From contig NZ_PVTY01000006.1 of the NCBI RefSeq assembly GCF_003003175.1, forward strand, positions 119,112 through 183,111: a stretch of DNA of 64,000 nt, read 5' to 3'. Made by a program: the position numbers and the translations under genes. The notes below the pieces were generated by a model, which searched no databases, was not told the DNA's origin, and saw only the letters and a list, made by a program, of their open reading frames with translations. The stretch is from Nesterenkonia sandarakina (GTDB taxonomy: Bacteria > Actinomycetota > Actinomycetes > Actinomycetales > Micrococcaceae). Numbering within the stretch: position 1 is the stretch's first letter; each line of letters opens with the position of its first letter. Positions 16,975-26,266 of this stretch are shown here, piece after piece.

Positions 16975-17556
16975 TCAGAACGGTGGCTCGTTGTTGTCAG
17001 GGGTGCCCCAGCTACCGCCGCCGGAGGGCTGGCCGCCCCACGGATCCTGCGGTGCGGAATCGTTGTTCCACCCGCCGCCGGAAGACTGGCCGCCGCCGGA
17101 GTTTCCTCCGCCGAAGCCGCCGCCGGAGGACTGGCCGCCGGCGTTGCCGCCGCCGAAGCCGCCGCCGCCGCTCGGACGGCCGCCTTGGCCGCCGCTCGAG
17201 CGCTGGACGCTGGCAGTCGCAAAGCGCAGCGAGGGACCGATCTCATCGACGTCGAGCTCCCAGGAGGTGCGGTTCTCCCCCTCCTTGGTCTGGAATGACC
17301 GAGCCTTCAGGCGACCCTGCGCGATCACGCGGGTGCCCTTGGTGAGGGATTCGGCGGCGTTCTCTGCGGCTTCACGCCACAGGGAACAGCGGACGAAGAG
17401 AGTCTCTCCGTCCTTCCATTCGTTTGCTTGACGGTCGAAGAACCGCGGCGTAGACGCGATGGCAAAGTTCGAGACCGCCGCACCCGAGGGGGTGAAGCGG
17501 AGCTCTGGATCTGCCGTCAGGTTGCCTACAACGGTGATGATGGTCTCGCCGGCCAT
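16975..17556 (-). CDS. ssb: Single-stranded DNA-binding protein
   Basis: A 193-residue SSB. The OB fold occupies residues 1-115 ([39 protein letters not shown]). A long Gly/Ser/Gln linker of repeated GGGFGGG units follows, and the tail is acidic and aromatic (DNNEPPF), the analogue of the DDDIPF tip that recruits partner proteins. I chose the ATG at 17554-17556. It lies between rpsF and rpsR, the standard actinobacterial order. Confidence 0.97.
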   Translation of the reverse strand: MAGETIITVVGNLTADPELRFTPSGAAVSNFAIASTPRFFDRQANEWKDGETLFVRCSLWREAAENAAESLTKGTRVIAQGRLKARSFQTKEGENRTSWELDVDEIGPSLRFATASVQRSSGGQGGRPSGGGGFGGGNAGGQSSGGGFGGGNSGGGQSSGGGWNNDSAPQDPWGGQPSGGGSWGTPDNNEPPF

Positions 17557-17612
17557 GGAAATGCTCCTTGGTTGCTGGTTCGCCCTGACAGGTGGATAGA
17601 CCACCTGGAGGA

Positions 17613-17912
17613 TTAATCGATCTTCTGTTCCTCGGGGCGGGTGATCTTGGTGCGCATGATCGTCTCGTTCAGGCGCAGCAGTCGGTCGAGCTCGGCGGCG
17701 GCGTCAGGAGTCGAGTGGAAGTTGACCACGGCGTAGACCGCTTCAGTCTTCTTCTGGATCTCGTAAGCCAGGCGGCGACGGCCCCAGACATCGACGTTGT
17801 CCACGGTGCCGCCGTCCTTCTTGACGACCTCCATGTACTTGCCGAGAGTCGGTTCCACGGTGCGCTCGTCAACCTCGGGGTCGACGAGCACCATCAGTTC
17901 ATAGTGACGCAT
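17613..17912 (-). CDS. rpsF: 30S ribosomal protein S6
   Basis: A 99-residue protein starting [20 protein letters not shown], with the S6 features [19 protein letters not shown]. It is first in the operon. A perfect AAAGGAGGTGG ribosome site lies just upstream of its ATG. Confidence 0.98.
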   Translation of the reverse strand: MRHYELMVLVDPEVDERTVEPTLGKYMEVVKKDGGTVDNVDVWGRRRLAYEIQKKTEAVYAVVNFHSTPDAAAELDRLLRLNETIMRTKITRPEEQKID

Positions 17913-18086
17913 TGTGTTAACCCACCTCCTTTGGCCTTGCGGTCACGGGATTTCCGTAACAGGAGGGTCTATCTGCATCTGTATCTGAGCCCGTTCATCC
18001 ACCCTCGGTATGAGGGCAGGCTGAAACCAGGTCAGACAACCTGCACCATGATACCGGCTTTGTGCGAGCGTGACGAACGAACCCGC

Positions 18087-19415
18087 TCAGCTGTTCAGTG
18101 AGGTGGTGAAGAAGCTCGCCACCGCGTCCCGGAGGTGGGCCACGTCCTCGACGCCGCACATCTCGCGGGCCGAATGCATCGACAGCAGGGGGATCCCGAC
18201 GTCGACGGTGCGGATCCCCAGCCGGGTGGCGGTGATCGGACCGATGGTGGAGCCGCAGGGGAGGTCGTTGTTGGAGACGAACTCCTGGGTGGGCACCCCG
18301 GCGGCGCGACAGACCTGGGCCCACATCGCCGCCGAAGGGGCGTCGGTGGTGTAGCGCTGGTTGGCGTTGATCTTCAGCAGCGGGCCCCCGTTGGGCAGCG
18401 GGCGGTTCGCCGGGTCGTGGCGCTCGGAGTAGTTCGGGTGCACGGCGTGCCCGGCATCGCTGGAGAGGTGCCAGGAGGCGGCCAGCGCCTGGGCCCGCTG
18501 GGTGGCGGTGGCGCCGGGCTGGCCCGCAGCGCGGCCGAGGCCCTCATAGATCCGGTCGAGCACCTCTTCCAGGAACGGTCCGGCGGCGCCTGAGCGCGAG
18601 GCCGAGCCGAGCTCCTCATGGTCGAACGCGGCGAGCATCGGGATGACCGCACCGGTGTCGGCGGCCTCGGCGGTCTGGATCAGGGCGCTGATTCCGGCGT
18701 GGACCGAGGAGAGGTTGTCGAGCCGGCTCGAGGCGAGGAACTCCTCCGCCGCGCCGAAGGTCGCCGGGGCCTGGGTGTCGGCGAGGACCACGTCGTAGCC
18801 GTCGACGTCCTCAGGATCCACCCCGGCGGAGGCGGCCAGCAGGGCCAGCACGTCGGCGGCCGCGGCCTGCTCGGCGGAGCCGGCGAGTCCCAGGATCGGG
18901 CTGGTGTGCGCCTGTTTGCCGAGCTTGAGGCCCTCGTTGACCTGGCGGTCGAGGTGGATGGCCAGCTGCGGGATCCGGGCCACGGGGCCGGTGGAGGCGA
19001 GATGGGTGGCTCCGTCGCGGGTGACCAGGCGTCCGGCCAGGCACAGCTCCCGGTCCAGCCAGGAGTTCAGCAGCGGTCCGCCGTAGACCTCGACGCCGGC
19101 CTGCAGCCAGCCCTGGCTGATCAGCGTGGACTTGGGCTTGAGCTTGAACCCGGGGGAATCGGTGTGCGCGCCGAGGATCCGCAGCGGGGTGGTCGGGGCG
19201 GCCCCGGTGGGCACCACCCAGGCCAGCACGGCCCCGTCGCGGACCACCACATAGCGCCCTGGGGCGGCGGGCCAGTCCTGGTGCTCACCGAGCTGGGTGA
19301 ATCCGGCGCTGACCAGGCGCTGCGCTGCGACGTCGGCGGCGTGATAGGACGACGGCGAGGCGGTCACATAGGCGGCCAGGTCTGCGATGAGCTCGTGTGC
19401 TGTCATGCCCGCCAT
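18087..19415 (-). CDS. M18 family aminopeptidase
   Basis: A 442-residue cytosolic metallo-aminopeptidase related to aspartyl aminopeptidase and ApeB. Zinc ligands are visible in ILGAHTDSPGFKLKP, FDHEELGSASRSGA and the C-terminal STIGPITATRLGIRTVDVGIPLLSMHSAREMCG region (seen in parts). Length fits M18 enzymes (420-460). The start is either ATG at 19415 or the ATG three codons later (MTAHELI). It stands alone between the ribosomal operon and the two-component system. Confidence 0.93.
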   Translation of the reverse strand: MAGMTAHELIADLAAYVTASPSSYHAADVAAQRLVSAGFTQLGEHQDWPAAPGRYVVVRDGAVLAWVVPTGAAPTTPLRILGAHTDSPGFKLKPKSTLISQGWLQAGVEVYGGPLLNSWLDRELCLAGRLVTRDGATHLASTGPVARIPQLAIHLDRQVNEGLKLGKQAHTSPILGLAGSAEQAAAADVLALLAASAGVDPEDVDGYDVVLADTQAPATFGAAEEFLASSRLDNLSSVHAGISALIQTAEAADTGAVIPMLAAFDHEELGSASRSGAAGPFLEEVLDRIYEGLGRAAGQPGATATQRAQALAASWHLSSDAGHAVHPNYSERHDPANRPLPNGGPLLKINANQRYTTDAPSAAMWAQVCRAAGVPTQEFVSNNDLPCGSTIGPITATRLGIRTVDVGIPLLSMHSAREMCGVEDVAHLRDAVASFFTTSLNS

Positions 19416-19441
19416 CCTAATCAGCGCTGGGCTCCCGAGCC

Positions 19442-20323
19442 TCAGCGCGGTCCGAGGAGCCCGGTCTGGAACACGTAGACCACCGCCTGCACCCGGTCCC
19501 GCAGCTGCAGCTTGGTCAGGATCCGCCGCACGTGGGTCTTCACCGTGGCCTCGGAGAGGAAGAACTTCGCGGCGATCTCCGCGTTGGAGAGGCCCTCGGC
19601 CACGGCGAAGAGCATCTCGGTCTCGCGCTGGGTCAGCGGTTCGCGGGGGACGCCGTCGTCCATCGCCTCGGCGATCGCTCGCCCATCGGGCAGCGGTCGC
19701 GCTGCGCCGGTCGCTCCCGCAGCTCCGGCACCCGCTGGGGTGTCGCCGGGGCCGCCGCGGACATCCCGGGCGCTGGGGCGCTGCGGGGCCGGCGGCTCGG
19801 TCGGGGCTCCGCCGCGCAGGTAGACCTCCAGCAGCCGCTGGGTGATCCGTGGGGCCACGACGGCGTCGCCCTCTGCCACCACGCGCACGGCGTGGACCAG
19901 GTCCTCCGGGGTGACGTCCTTGAGCAGGAAGGCGCTGGCTCCGGCCTGGAGCCCGGAGAAGGCGTATTCGTCCAGGTCGAAGGTGGTCAGGATGATCACG
20001 CGGGTCTGCGGGAACTGCGCGACGACCTTCGTGGTGGCCTCGATGCCGTCCATCCGGGGCATCCGCACGTCCATGAGCACCACGTCGGGGCGCTGCGCCT
20101 CGGGCAGCGCGCCCAGCGTCTGCAGCGCCTCGATCCCGTCGGCGGCCTCGGCCACGACCTCCAGGTCGTCCTCACCCTCGAGGATCAGCCGGAAGCCCAT
20201 GCGCAGCAGGTGCTGGTCATCGACCAGCATCACCTTCAACGGGCCGCCGCGCGGCTCGTCCCCGGGCTGGGGCGCCTCGGGGTGTGCGGGGCGTGCCGCG
20301 TCGTCGTCGTGGTGGTTGTTCAC
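19442..20323 (-). CDS. LuxR/NarL family response regulator
   Basis: A 293-residue regulator. The receiver domain has the phospho-acceptor Asp in DVVLMDVRMPRMDG and Lys in FLLKDVTPEDL. An unusually long Gly/Ala/Pro linker of about 60 residues follows, then a LuxR-type HTH (LTQRETEMLFAVAEGLSNAE, VKTHVRRILTKLQLRDR). I chose the GTG at 20321-20323, 4 bases after the kinase stop, since it gives translational coupling; it adds about 30 polar residues before the receiver (which starts at MLVDDQHLL), so ATG 20230 is the alternative. It is partnered with the histidine kinase just upstream. Confidence 0.92.
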   Translation of the reverse strand: MNNHHDDDAARPAHPEAPQPGDEPRGGPLKVMLVDDQHLLRMGFRLILEGEDDLEVVAEAADGIEALQTLGALPEAQRPDVVLMDVRMPRMDGIEATTKVVAQFPQTRVIILTTFDLDEYAFSGLQAGASAFLLKDVTPEDLVHAVRVVAEGDAVVAPRITQRLLEVYLRGGAPTEPPAPQRPSARDVRGGPGDTPAGAGAAGATGAARPLPDGRAIAEAMDDGVPREPLTQRETEMLFAVAEGLSNAEIAAKFFLSEATVKTHVRRILTKLQLRDRVQAVVYVFQTGLLGPR

Positions 20324-20327
20324 CTGG

Positions 20328-21707
20328 TCATCCCTTCTGCGGCGGTTCCAGCACCGCGCGCACCATCCAGCCCCGGCGAGGTGCCGGGCCTGCGTAGACC
20401 GAACCGTTGTAGAAGCCGGCGCGCTCCTCCATGCCATGGATGCCCTGGCCGCTGCCCACCGATTCCCGGCGCTCCCCCGGGGTCGGGTGCACGCCGTCGT
20501 CGGTGATCGTGAGCACCACCTGCCCGGTGGCGGGCATCCCCAGCGCGGCCTGGTCCGCCGCGCTGAGCCCCTCCGCGCGCAGCCGGCGCGACTCCTCGAC
20601 GGTCGGGCCGGGGCGGTGCTCGATGTGCACCGCGACCTCGGTGACCTGGCGCCCATAGCGCAGCACGTTGGTCAGCGACTCCTGGATGATCCGGTGGACC
20701 GTGAGGCCGAAGCCGGCGTCCTCGGGCAGGGAGGGTCCGGTGAGGCTCACGGTCAGCGGCAGACCCGCCTGGCGGAAGTTCTCATACAGGTCCTCCAGAG
20801 ATTCTCCGATCGGACGGCGGGCGGCACCGACGTCCTCGCCCTGGCGCAGCACCCCGATCACCCGGCGCATGTCTCCCAGCGCGGTGCGACCGGTGCCGGA
20901 GAGCTCCTCGAGGACCTCCCCGGCCCGGTGCGGGTCCTTGCGCGCCACGATTCGGGCGCCGTCGGCCAGGGAGATCATCACCGAGAGCGAGTGTGCGATC
21001 ACGTCGTGCATCTCGCGGGCGATCCGGTTGCGCTCGGCCACCTGCGCCAGCTGCTGGCTGCGCCGAGCCCACTCAAGGACCTCCTGCTCGTGGCGGTGAC
21101 CGCGCCGCACGGCGGCCCCGATGCCCGCGGAGATCCCGACGGTGAAGAACATCATCACCGCCAGGATGCTCAGGGACTCGAACTCGGTGAGCCCCATCGG
21201 GTCGTAGTAGTTCTCCATCCACCAGCTCGGGCCGTGCCGCTCCGACCAGATGTCGGTGCGCAGGAACGTCAGATAGCCCAGCACGCAGGCGGGCAGCCCG
21301 GTGATCAGCCCGATCAGCAGGCCGCGCCGCAGCGCCACCGCATAGGCGGCGAAGCACAGACCCCACATCTGTACGCCCTGCCAGGGGTAGAAGAGCAGCA
21401 GCGCGGCCTCGGCGAGGGCCACCAGTGCCAGCACGCTGAGCGGATGTGACACGCGGAAGCACAGCGCCGCGATGATCACGCCGTAGCCGATCAGCAGCCA
21501 CAGCGCCCCATTCCCCAGGTCGTAGAACGCGTAGGGGTAGACCCAGAAGGTGAGCAGCACGTAGACGCCGATGACCACCGCGTTCATCGACTTCGGATGC
21601 CGGCGGAACCAGCCGCGCAGGCCGTGACGGCGCGCGATGGCGAGATCTTCGAAGCCGGGAGGCATCGCCTGGCCTGCGGCCGGTTCGGAGAGCGCCTGGG
21701 TGATCAC
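20328..21707 (-). CDS. NarL-type sensor histidine kinase
   Basis: A 459-residue membrane kinase. Five or six hydrophobic segments (residues 40-190) lack a sizeable extracellular loop. They are followed by the HisKA_3 dimerisation helix RNRIAREMHDVIAHSLSVMI with the phospho-His and a HATPase domain (DDGVHPTPGERRESVGSGQG, which is a slightly shortened G box). It is the first gene of a kinase-regulator pair next to an ABC-2 transporter on the same strand, a common arrangement in which the pair controls transporter expression. Confidence 0.93.
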   Translation of the reverse strand: MITQALSEPAAGQAMPPGFEDLAIARRHGLRGWFRRHPKSMNAVVIGVYVLLTFWVYPYAFYDLGNGALWLLIGYGVIIAALCFRVSHPLSVLALVALAEAALLLFYPWQGVQMWGLCFAAYAVALRRGLLIGLITGLPACVLGYLTFLRTDIWSERHGPSWWMENYYDPMGLTEFESLSILAVMMFFTVGISAGIGAAVRRGHRHEQEVLEWARRSQQLAQVAERNRIAREMHDVIAHSLSVMISLADGARIVARKDPHRAGEVLEELSGTGRTALGDMRRVIGVLRQGEDVGAARRPIGESLEDLYENFRQAGLPLTVSLTGPSLPEDAGFGLTVHRIIQESLTNVLRYGRQVTEVAVHIEHRPGPTVEESRRLRAEGLSAADQAALGMPATGQVVLTITDDGVHPTPGERRESVGSGQGIHGMEERAGFYNGSVYAGPAPRRGWMVRAVLEPPQKG

Positions 21708-21788
21708 GGCATCGACTCTACCGAGCCCGAGGGCACGCGGCTGCGCCGCCCGGGCTCCGAGCCGAGGCCAGAGCGCGCAGTGCGCGGC

Positions 21789-22691
21789 TCAGGCATCGCG
21801 GCGGGTGAACAGCAGCCATCCCGGGATCAGGAAGACGCCGGCCCAGACCAGCAGCAGCGCCCCGGCAAGGGGCACCGGAAGATCGGTGCCCATGGAGGCG
21901 GTGCCGGCGATGAACTGGCGCTGAAGCGCGAATATCTCGAACCGTGCCAGCTCCTCGACCCATTGGGCGTAGTCGGTGATCGCCATCAGCAGTCCCAGCG
22001 CGATCGGTCCGCTGAAGAGCAGCAGGCAGTAGGTGACCACCGCGCCGGCGGTGCTGCGCAGCAGGGCGCCGAGCCCGAAGCCGATCGAGGCGGTGATGAT
22101 CACCACCGCCCAGTTGCTCAGGACCATCCACCAGAGCCCGGGATCCAGCAGCGGGGGAAGGATGTCGTAGAAGCCGGCCATCGGGAGCAGCACCAGGAAG
22201 CTGAGCACCATCAGGGCGGCGGTGAGCGCGGCGATGAAGCCGCAGACCGCGAGCAGCTTGGCGGCGAAGAACATCGTGCGGTTCGGCACGGCGGCCAGCG
22301 AGGACCGGATCGCACCCGAGGTGTGCTCGCCGGTGACCGCGACGGCCGCGAGCGCGCCCACCAGCAGCGTGACCAGGGTGAAGCTGGAGAAGACGTTCTC
22401 GAAGAGCGCCAGGCCGGTCAGCTGCGCCTCGGCGCCCTGCGGAGAGTTCTCGGCGAGCAGGTAGTGGGTGCTCAGCACGGTGGCGACCAGGGTGATGATG
22501 ATCAGCCCCAGCGCGGCGAGGCTGAGCCACAGGTTCAGCCGCAGGCTGGTCAGCTTCAGCCATTCGGCGCGCAGCGCCCGGGAGAGGCTCAGCTCGGCGG
22601 GGCCCAGCGCCGCCGCCGAGGCGCGGGTGGGAGCGATGCTGCCGGTGGCGGGGCTGGTGCTGCCAGGGGCGCGGGAGATGTTGGCGTTCAT
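21789..22691 (-). CDS. ABC-2 type transporter permease
   Basis: A 300-residue integral membrane protein with about six hydrophobic helices and the ABC-2 membrane pattern (SLSRALRAEWLKLTSLRLNL at the start; GEHTSGAIRSSLAAVPNR, typical of this permease group). Its ATG overlaps the TGA of the ATPase gene (ATGA at 22688-22691). The substrate is unknown. Confidence 0.9.
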   Translation of the reverse strand: MNANISRAPGSTSPATGSIAPTRASAAALGPAELSLSRALRAEWLKLTSLRLNLWLSLAALGLIIITLVATVLSTHYLLAENSPQGAEAQLTGLALFENVFSSFTLVTLLVGALAAVAVTGEHTSGAIRSSLAAVPNRTMFFAAKLLAVCGFIAALTAALMVLSFLVLLPMAGFYDILPPLLDPGLWWMVLSNWAVVIITASIGFGLGALLRSTAGAVVTYCLLLFSGPIALGLLMAITDYAQWVEELARFEIFALQRQFIAGTASMGTDLPVPLAGALLLVWAGVFLIPGWLLFTRRDA

Positions 22692-23599
22692 GCGATTCCT
22701 CCGGAGCGGTGTTCGACGTAGTCCCCGGTCAGCTTGAGATAGGAGTCCTCCAGAGAGGAGTGCAGCGGGGTCAGCTCATGGACCACCACGCCCAGCTCCA
22801 GGGCCCGGTGGCCGATGCTGCGGGCGTCGAGGCCGCGCACCTCGAAGGTCTCGGCATCCCGACAGACCAGCGTGACGTCCGCGCCGGCGAGCGCGGCCAT
22901 CAGCGTCTGCGAGTCCTCGGTGCGCACCAGCACCCGGGTCTCCCCGGCGGCGTCGATGAAGTCGCCCAACGGCTGATCAGCGATGATCCGGCCCTGCCCG
23001 AGCACGATGAGGTGATCGGCGGTCTGTGCCATCTCCGACATCAGATGCGAGGAGATGAACACCGTGCGGCCCTGGGCGGCGAGCCGGCGGACCAGCTGGC
23101 GGACCCAGCGCACGCCTTCGGGGTCGAGGCCGTTGATGGGTTCGTCGAAGATCAGCACCCCGGGGTCGCCGAGCATCGCCGCGGCGATCCCGAGCCGCTG
23201 ACTCATCCCCAGGGAGTAGCCCTTGATCCGCCGGGAGGCGACGGAGCTGAGTCCGGTCATCTCGATGACCTCCTGGACCCGGGCCTTGGGGATGGCGTGG
23301 GTGGCGGCCAGGATGCGCAGCTGCTGCTCCCCGGTCAATCCCGGGTGGCTCGCGCGAGCGTCGAGCACCGCGCCGACCTCGCGCAGCGGGGCGCGATGCT
23401 CGGCGAAGGGCCTGCCGTTGATGGTGATCTGCCCGGCGCTGGGGCGATCCAGCCCCATGGCCAGTCGCATGGTGGTGGACTTCCCGGCCCCGTTGGGCCC
23501 CAGGAAGCCGGTGACCCGGCCCGGCTCCAGCGCGAAGCTGATCCCGTCCACGGCGGTTCGGCTCCCGTAGGTCTTGCTCAGGCCACTGGCTGTGATCAT
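22688..23599 (-). CDS. ABC transporter ATP-binding protein
   Basis: A 303-residue ATPase with Walker A GPNGAGKST, Q-loop region, signature YSLGMSQRLGIAAAM and Walker B VLIFDEPINGLDPEG. It belongs to the DrrA/CcmA-like group of single-domain ATPases that partner ABC-2 permeases, here the coupled downstream gene. Its C-terminal 80 residues are the usual regulatory extension. Confidence 0.95.
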   Translation of the reverse strand: MITASGLSKTYGSRTAVDGISFALEPGRVTGFLGPNGAGKSTTMRLAMGLDRPSAGQITINGRPFAEHRAPLREVGAVLDARASHPGLTGEQQLRILAATHAIPKARVQEVIEMTGLSSVASRRIKGYSLGMSQRLGIAAAMLGDPGVLIFDEPINGLDPEGVRWVRQLVRRLAAQGRTVFISSHLMSEMAQTADHLIVLGQGRIIADQPLGDFIDAAGETRVLVRTEDSQTLMAALAGADVTLVCRDAETFEVRGLDARSIGHRALELGVVVHELTPLHSSLEDSYLKLTGDYVEHRSGGIA

Positions 23600-23633
23600 T
23601 CCTCCACGCTAGATCCGCCCGCCGCGGCGCGCA

Positions 23634-24935
23634 TCACGCTGAAGGATGATCCTGTGCCGCGGGTTTCACGGGAAACGGCTTGGCCGCGTAGGTCCATGCG
23701 CGCAGCGGTGCCTCCACCGGGCCGCGGGCGAAGAAACGCAGCCACAGGTGGGAGATCCCCAGCTGTGCCAGCCAGAGCAGGACGACGACGACGCCCACCT
23801 GGCTCGCGCTGAGCTGGCCCGCCACACCCAGGCCCAGCGGGACGCCCAGCGCGGAGAACAGCAGTGCCAGCACCAGGGACTGGCCCAGATAGTTGCTCAG
23901 CGACATCCGCCCGGCCGGCGCCAGGACGTGCACCAGCCAGCCGAACCGCCGGTGGCGCAGGATCAGCAGCGCCGCGAGCACATAGCCGGTGGCCTGCACC
24001 GGTCCGGCCAGGAAGATCAGCCCCGCACTGAGCGTCTCCGCCCCCAGCCCGCCGGCCTCCGCGCCCCAGACCATCCAGGCGGCGGTCACGCTGAGCGCCC
24101 CGCCCACGGCGAGCGCGGGGAGCATGATCGCCACGAGCCGCGTCGTCGGGATCTCTCCGGCGAGGATGCGTTCCAGCATCTGGGCGCGCCCGAGAACCAG
24201 CCCGAGCAGGAAGGCGGCGAAGGCCATCGGACCCTGGACCAGGAGCATCGAGGGCGCCACCAGCGCATAGGCGCTGAGCTGGAAGCTCAGGTAGCTGCCC
24301 AGGCTGCCCGTGTAGGCCGCGCGAGCTTCCTCGGTGGGCAGGACGAGTCCCGAGCTGGCCGCTGCCTCGCTGTCCATCATGGCCGGGTCCATCATGCCGG
24401 AGGACTCCATCACCCAGGTCAGCGCGCCCAGACCGAGGATCGCCAGGGCCACCACGGCCCAGAGCGCGGCGGCGAGCAGCAGCGCGGTCCGGGTCCGGAT
24501 TCGGCGCATGCCCAGCAGCGCGAACCCCAGCACCGCGTAGGCGAGCAGGATGTCTCCGACGAAGAGGAAGATCCCGTGCAGGATCCCCAGGACCACCAGC
24601 CCGGTGAAGCGGCGCTGCGAACGGGTGACCTCGCTGACTCCCGCACGGTGCGCGGCGCCCCACTGCAGCACGAAGGCGAGCCCGAAGAGGAAGGAGAAGA
24701 TCACATAGGACTTGCCCTCGAAGATCGCGGTGGCCGCGAAGGCCACCCATTGATCAGCACCGGCGAGCGCCCCGGCACCCTCCGCGGCGGCCCCCTCGCT
24801 CAGCCCGGCCGAACGCCCGCCGCCCTCACCGCCGCCGGTGAGGTTCTCCGGGAACGCGAAGTACCAGATGTTCACGGAAAGGATGCCCAGCAGGGCCAGG
24901 GCGCGCAGCGCGTCGACGGCGTGAAGTCTCTCCAT
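23634..24935 (-). CDS. DUF418 family membrane protein
   Basis: A 433-residue protein with about ten hydrophobic segments. The N-terminus ERLHAVDALRALALLGILSVN is the signature of the DUF418/YeiB-like group. The C-terminal DUF418 domain is seen at GRMSLSNYLGQSLVLALLF and ISHLWLRFFARGPVEAPLRA. The role is unknown; YeiB-type proteins are related in fold to membrane acyltransferases. A one-mismatch copy of the parS palindrome lies inside its 3' end (23663-23676). Confidence 0.9.
   Translation of the reverse strand: MERLHAVDALRALALLGILSVNIWYFAFPENLTGGGEGGGRSAGLSEGAAAEGAGALAGADQWVAFAATAIFEGKSYVIFSFLFGLAFVLQWGAAHRAGVSEVTRSQRRFTGLVVLGILHGIFLFVGDILLAYAVLGFALLGMRRIRTRTALLLAAALWAVVALAILGLGALTWVMESSGMMDPAMMDSEAAASSGLVLPTEEARAAYTGSLGSYLSFQLSAYALVAPSMLLVQGPMAFAAFLLGLVLGRAQMLERILAGEIPTTRLVAIMLPALAVGGALSVTAAWMVWGAEAGGLGAETLSAGLIFLAGPVQATGYVLAALLILRHRRFGWLVHVLAPAGRMSLSNYLGQSLVLALLFSALGVPLGLGVAGQLSASQVGVVVVLLWLAQLGISHLWLRFFARGPVEAPLRAWTYAAKPFPVKPAAQDHPSA
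23663..23676. promoter_or_regulatory. One-mismatch parS-like palindrome
   Basis: GTTTCACGGGAAAC differs from the parS core by a single base (G for T at position 9). It is inside the DUF418 coding region, about 12 kb from the main parS array. Binding is uncertain, since the change breaks the central CACGTG. Confidence 0.3.
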
Positions 24936-25031
24936 CCCCCCAAAATACCTGGGCCGGCGGGGGGACCCGCCGCCGCTGAGCCATCAGCCGCGGCGTCGGG
25001 GGCAGCCTCAGCGGTGGCGTCAGCCGTGGCG

Positions 25032-26117
25032 TCAGCGGTCGATCTCGCCGCGGATGAAGGCCTCGACCTTCTCGTGGGCGACATCGTCGTGGAACTGCTC
25101 CGGCGGGGACTTCATGAAGTAGCTCGAGGCCGAGATCAGCGGCCCGCCGATGCCCCGGTCCAGTCCGATCTTCGCCGCGCGGATCGCGTCGATGATGACC
25201 CCCGCGGAGTTCGGGGAGTCCCAGACCTCCAGCTTGAGCTCGATCGACACCGGAGCATCACCGAAGTTGCGTCCCTCGAGGCGGATGAAGGCCCATTTCC
25301 GGTCGTCGAGCCACTGGATGTAGTCGCTGGGTCCGATGTGGACGTCTCGATCCGCGAGCGGCGCGGAGGTGTTGGAGGTGACCGCCTGGGTCTTGGAGAT
25401 CTTCTTGGACTCCAGGCGGTCGCGTTCCAGCATGTTCTTGAAGTCCATGTTTCCACCAACATTGAGCTGGTAGGTGCGGTCCAGGTGCACGCCGCGATCC
25501 TCGAAGAGGTGCGCCAGCTCCCGGTGCGTGATGGTCGCACCGATCTGGGACTTGATGTCGTCTCCGACGATCGGGACCCCGGCATCGGTGAACTTGCTGG
25601 CCCATTCGGGGGTTCCGGCGATGAACACCGGCAGGGCGTTGACGAACGCCACCCCCGCGTCGATCGCGGCCTGGGCGTAGAACCGGGCAGCCTCCTCGGA
25701 GCCGACCGGCAGGTAGCAGACCAGCACCTGGGCCTGTGACTGCTTCAGCGCGGCCACGACATCCACCGGCTCGGCGGTGGACTCCTCGATGGTCTCCCGG
25801 TAGTACTTCCCCAGCCCGTCCAGGGTCGGCCCACGCTGCACCGTCACCCCGGTGTGCGGGACCTTCGCGATGGTGATGGTGTTGTTCTGCGAGGCGGTGA
25901 TCGCCTCGGCCAGGTCCAGCCCGACCTTCTTCTCATCCACATCGAACGCGGCGACGAAGCTGACATCGCCCACGTGGTAGTCCCCGAACCGGACATGCAT
26001 CAGCCCCGGGACCTTCTGATCATCAGGGGCCTCACGGTAGTACTCCACGCCCTGGACAAGTGATGCTGCACAGTTTCCGACGCCGACGACGGCGACTCGG
26101 ATGGGTTGTTCTGCCAA
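25032..26117 (-). CDS. ino1: Inositol-3-phosphate synthase
   Basis: A 361-residue enzyme converting glucose 6-phosphate to myo-inositol 3-phosphate with NAD. In actinobacteria its product feeds phosphatidylinositol and mycothiol. The NAD loop is [15 protein letters not shown]. Family motifs include [25 protein letters not shown] and [17 protein letters not shown]. The length equals the mycobacterial enzyme. The start is TTG 26115-26117 ([11 protein letters not shown]), supported by GAGGAG upstream; no ATG or GTG gives a sensible N-terminus. It is divergent from the GT87 gene. Confidence 0.95.
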   Translation of the reverse strand: MAEQPIRVAVVGVGNCAASLVQGVEYYREAPDDQKVPGLMHVRFGDYHVGDVSFVAAFDVDEKKVGLDLAEAITASQNNTITIAKVPHTGVTVQRGPTLDGLGKYYRETIEESTAEPVDVVAALKQSQAQVLVCYLPVGSEEAARFYAQAAIDAGVAFVNALPVFIAGTPEWASKFTDAGVPIVGDDIKSQIGATITHRELAHLFEDRGVHLDRTYQLNVGGNMDFKNMLERDRLESKKISKTQAVTSNTSAPLADRDVHIGPSDYIQWLDDRKWAFIRLEGRNFGDAPVSIELKLEVWDSPNSAGVIIDAIRAAKIGLDRGIGGPLISASSYFMKSPPEQFHDDVAHEKVEAFIRGEIDR

Positions 26118-26266
26118 AAGGTTCTCTCCTCGGTGTCCTGCAGCGGCGTCCTGCGGGCGGGGGCCTGCTGCTCGGCGGTCATGAGACCCCGCCGGCCGGG
26201 AGGTGATCCCAGTCATACCGGTGTCTCTTATGCGAAGCCTATAGCGAGTCGGCCACGGGGGTTATC

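Noticed and set aside
16991..17431. Proline-rich frame opposite ssb
   Set aside because: It is the antisense of the Gly-rich SSB linker codons (GGN read as CCN).
24943..25031. GCGTCAGC-type repeats before the ino1 stop as a mobile-element scar
   Set aside because: They are short imperfect copies in an 89-bp GC-rich gap, with no flanking duplication.
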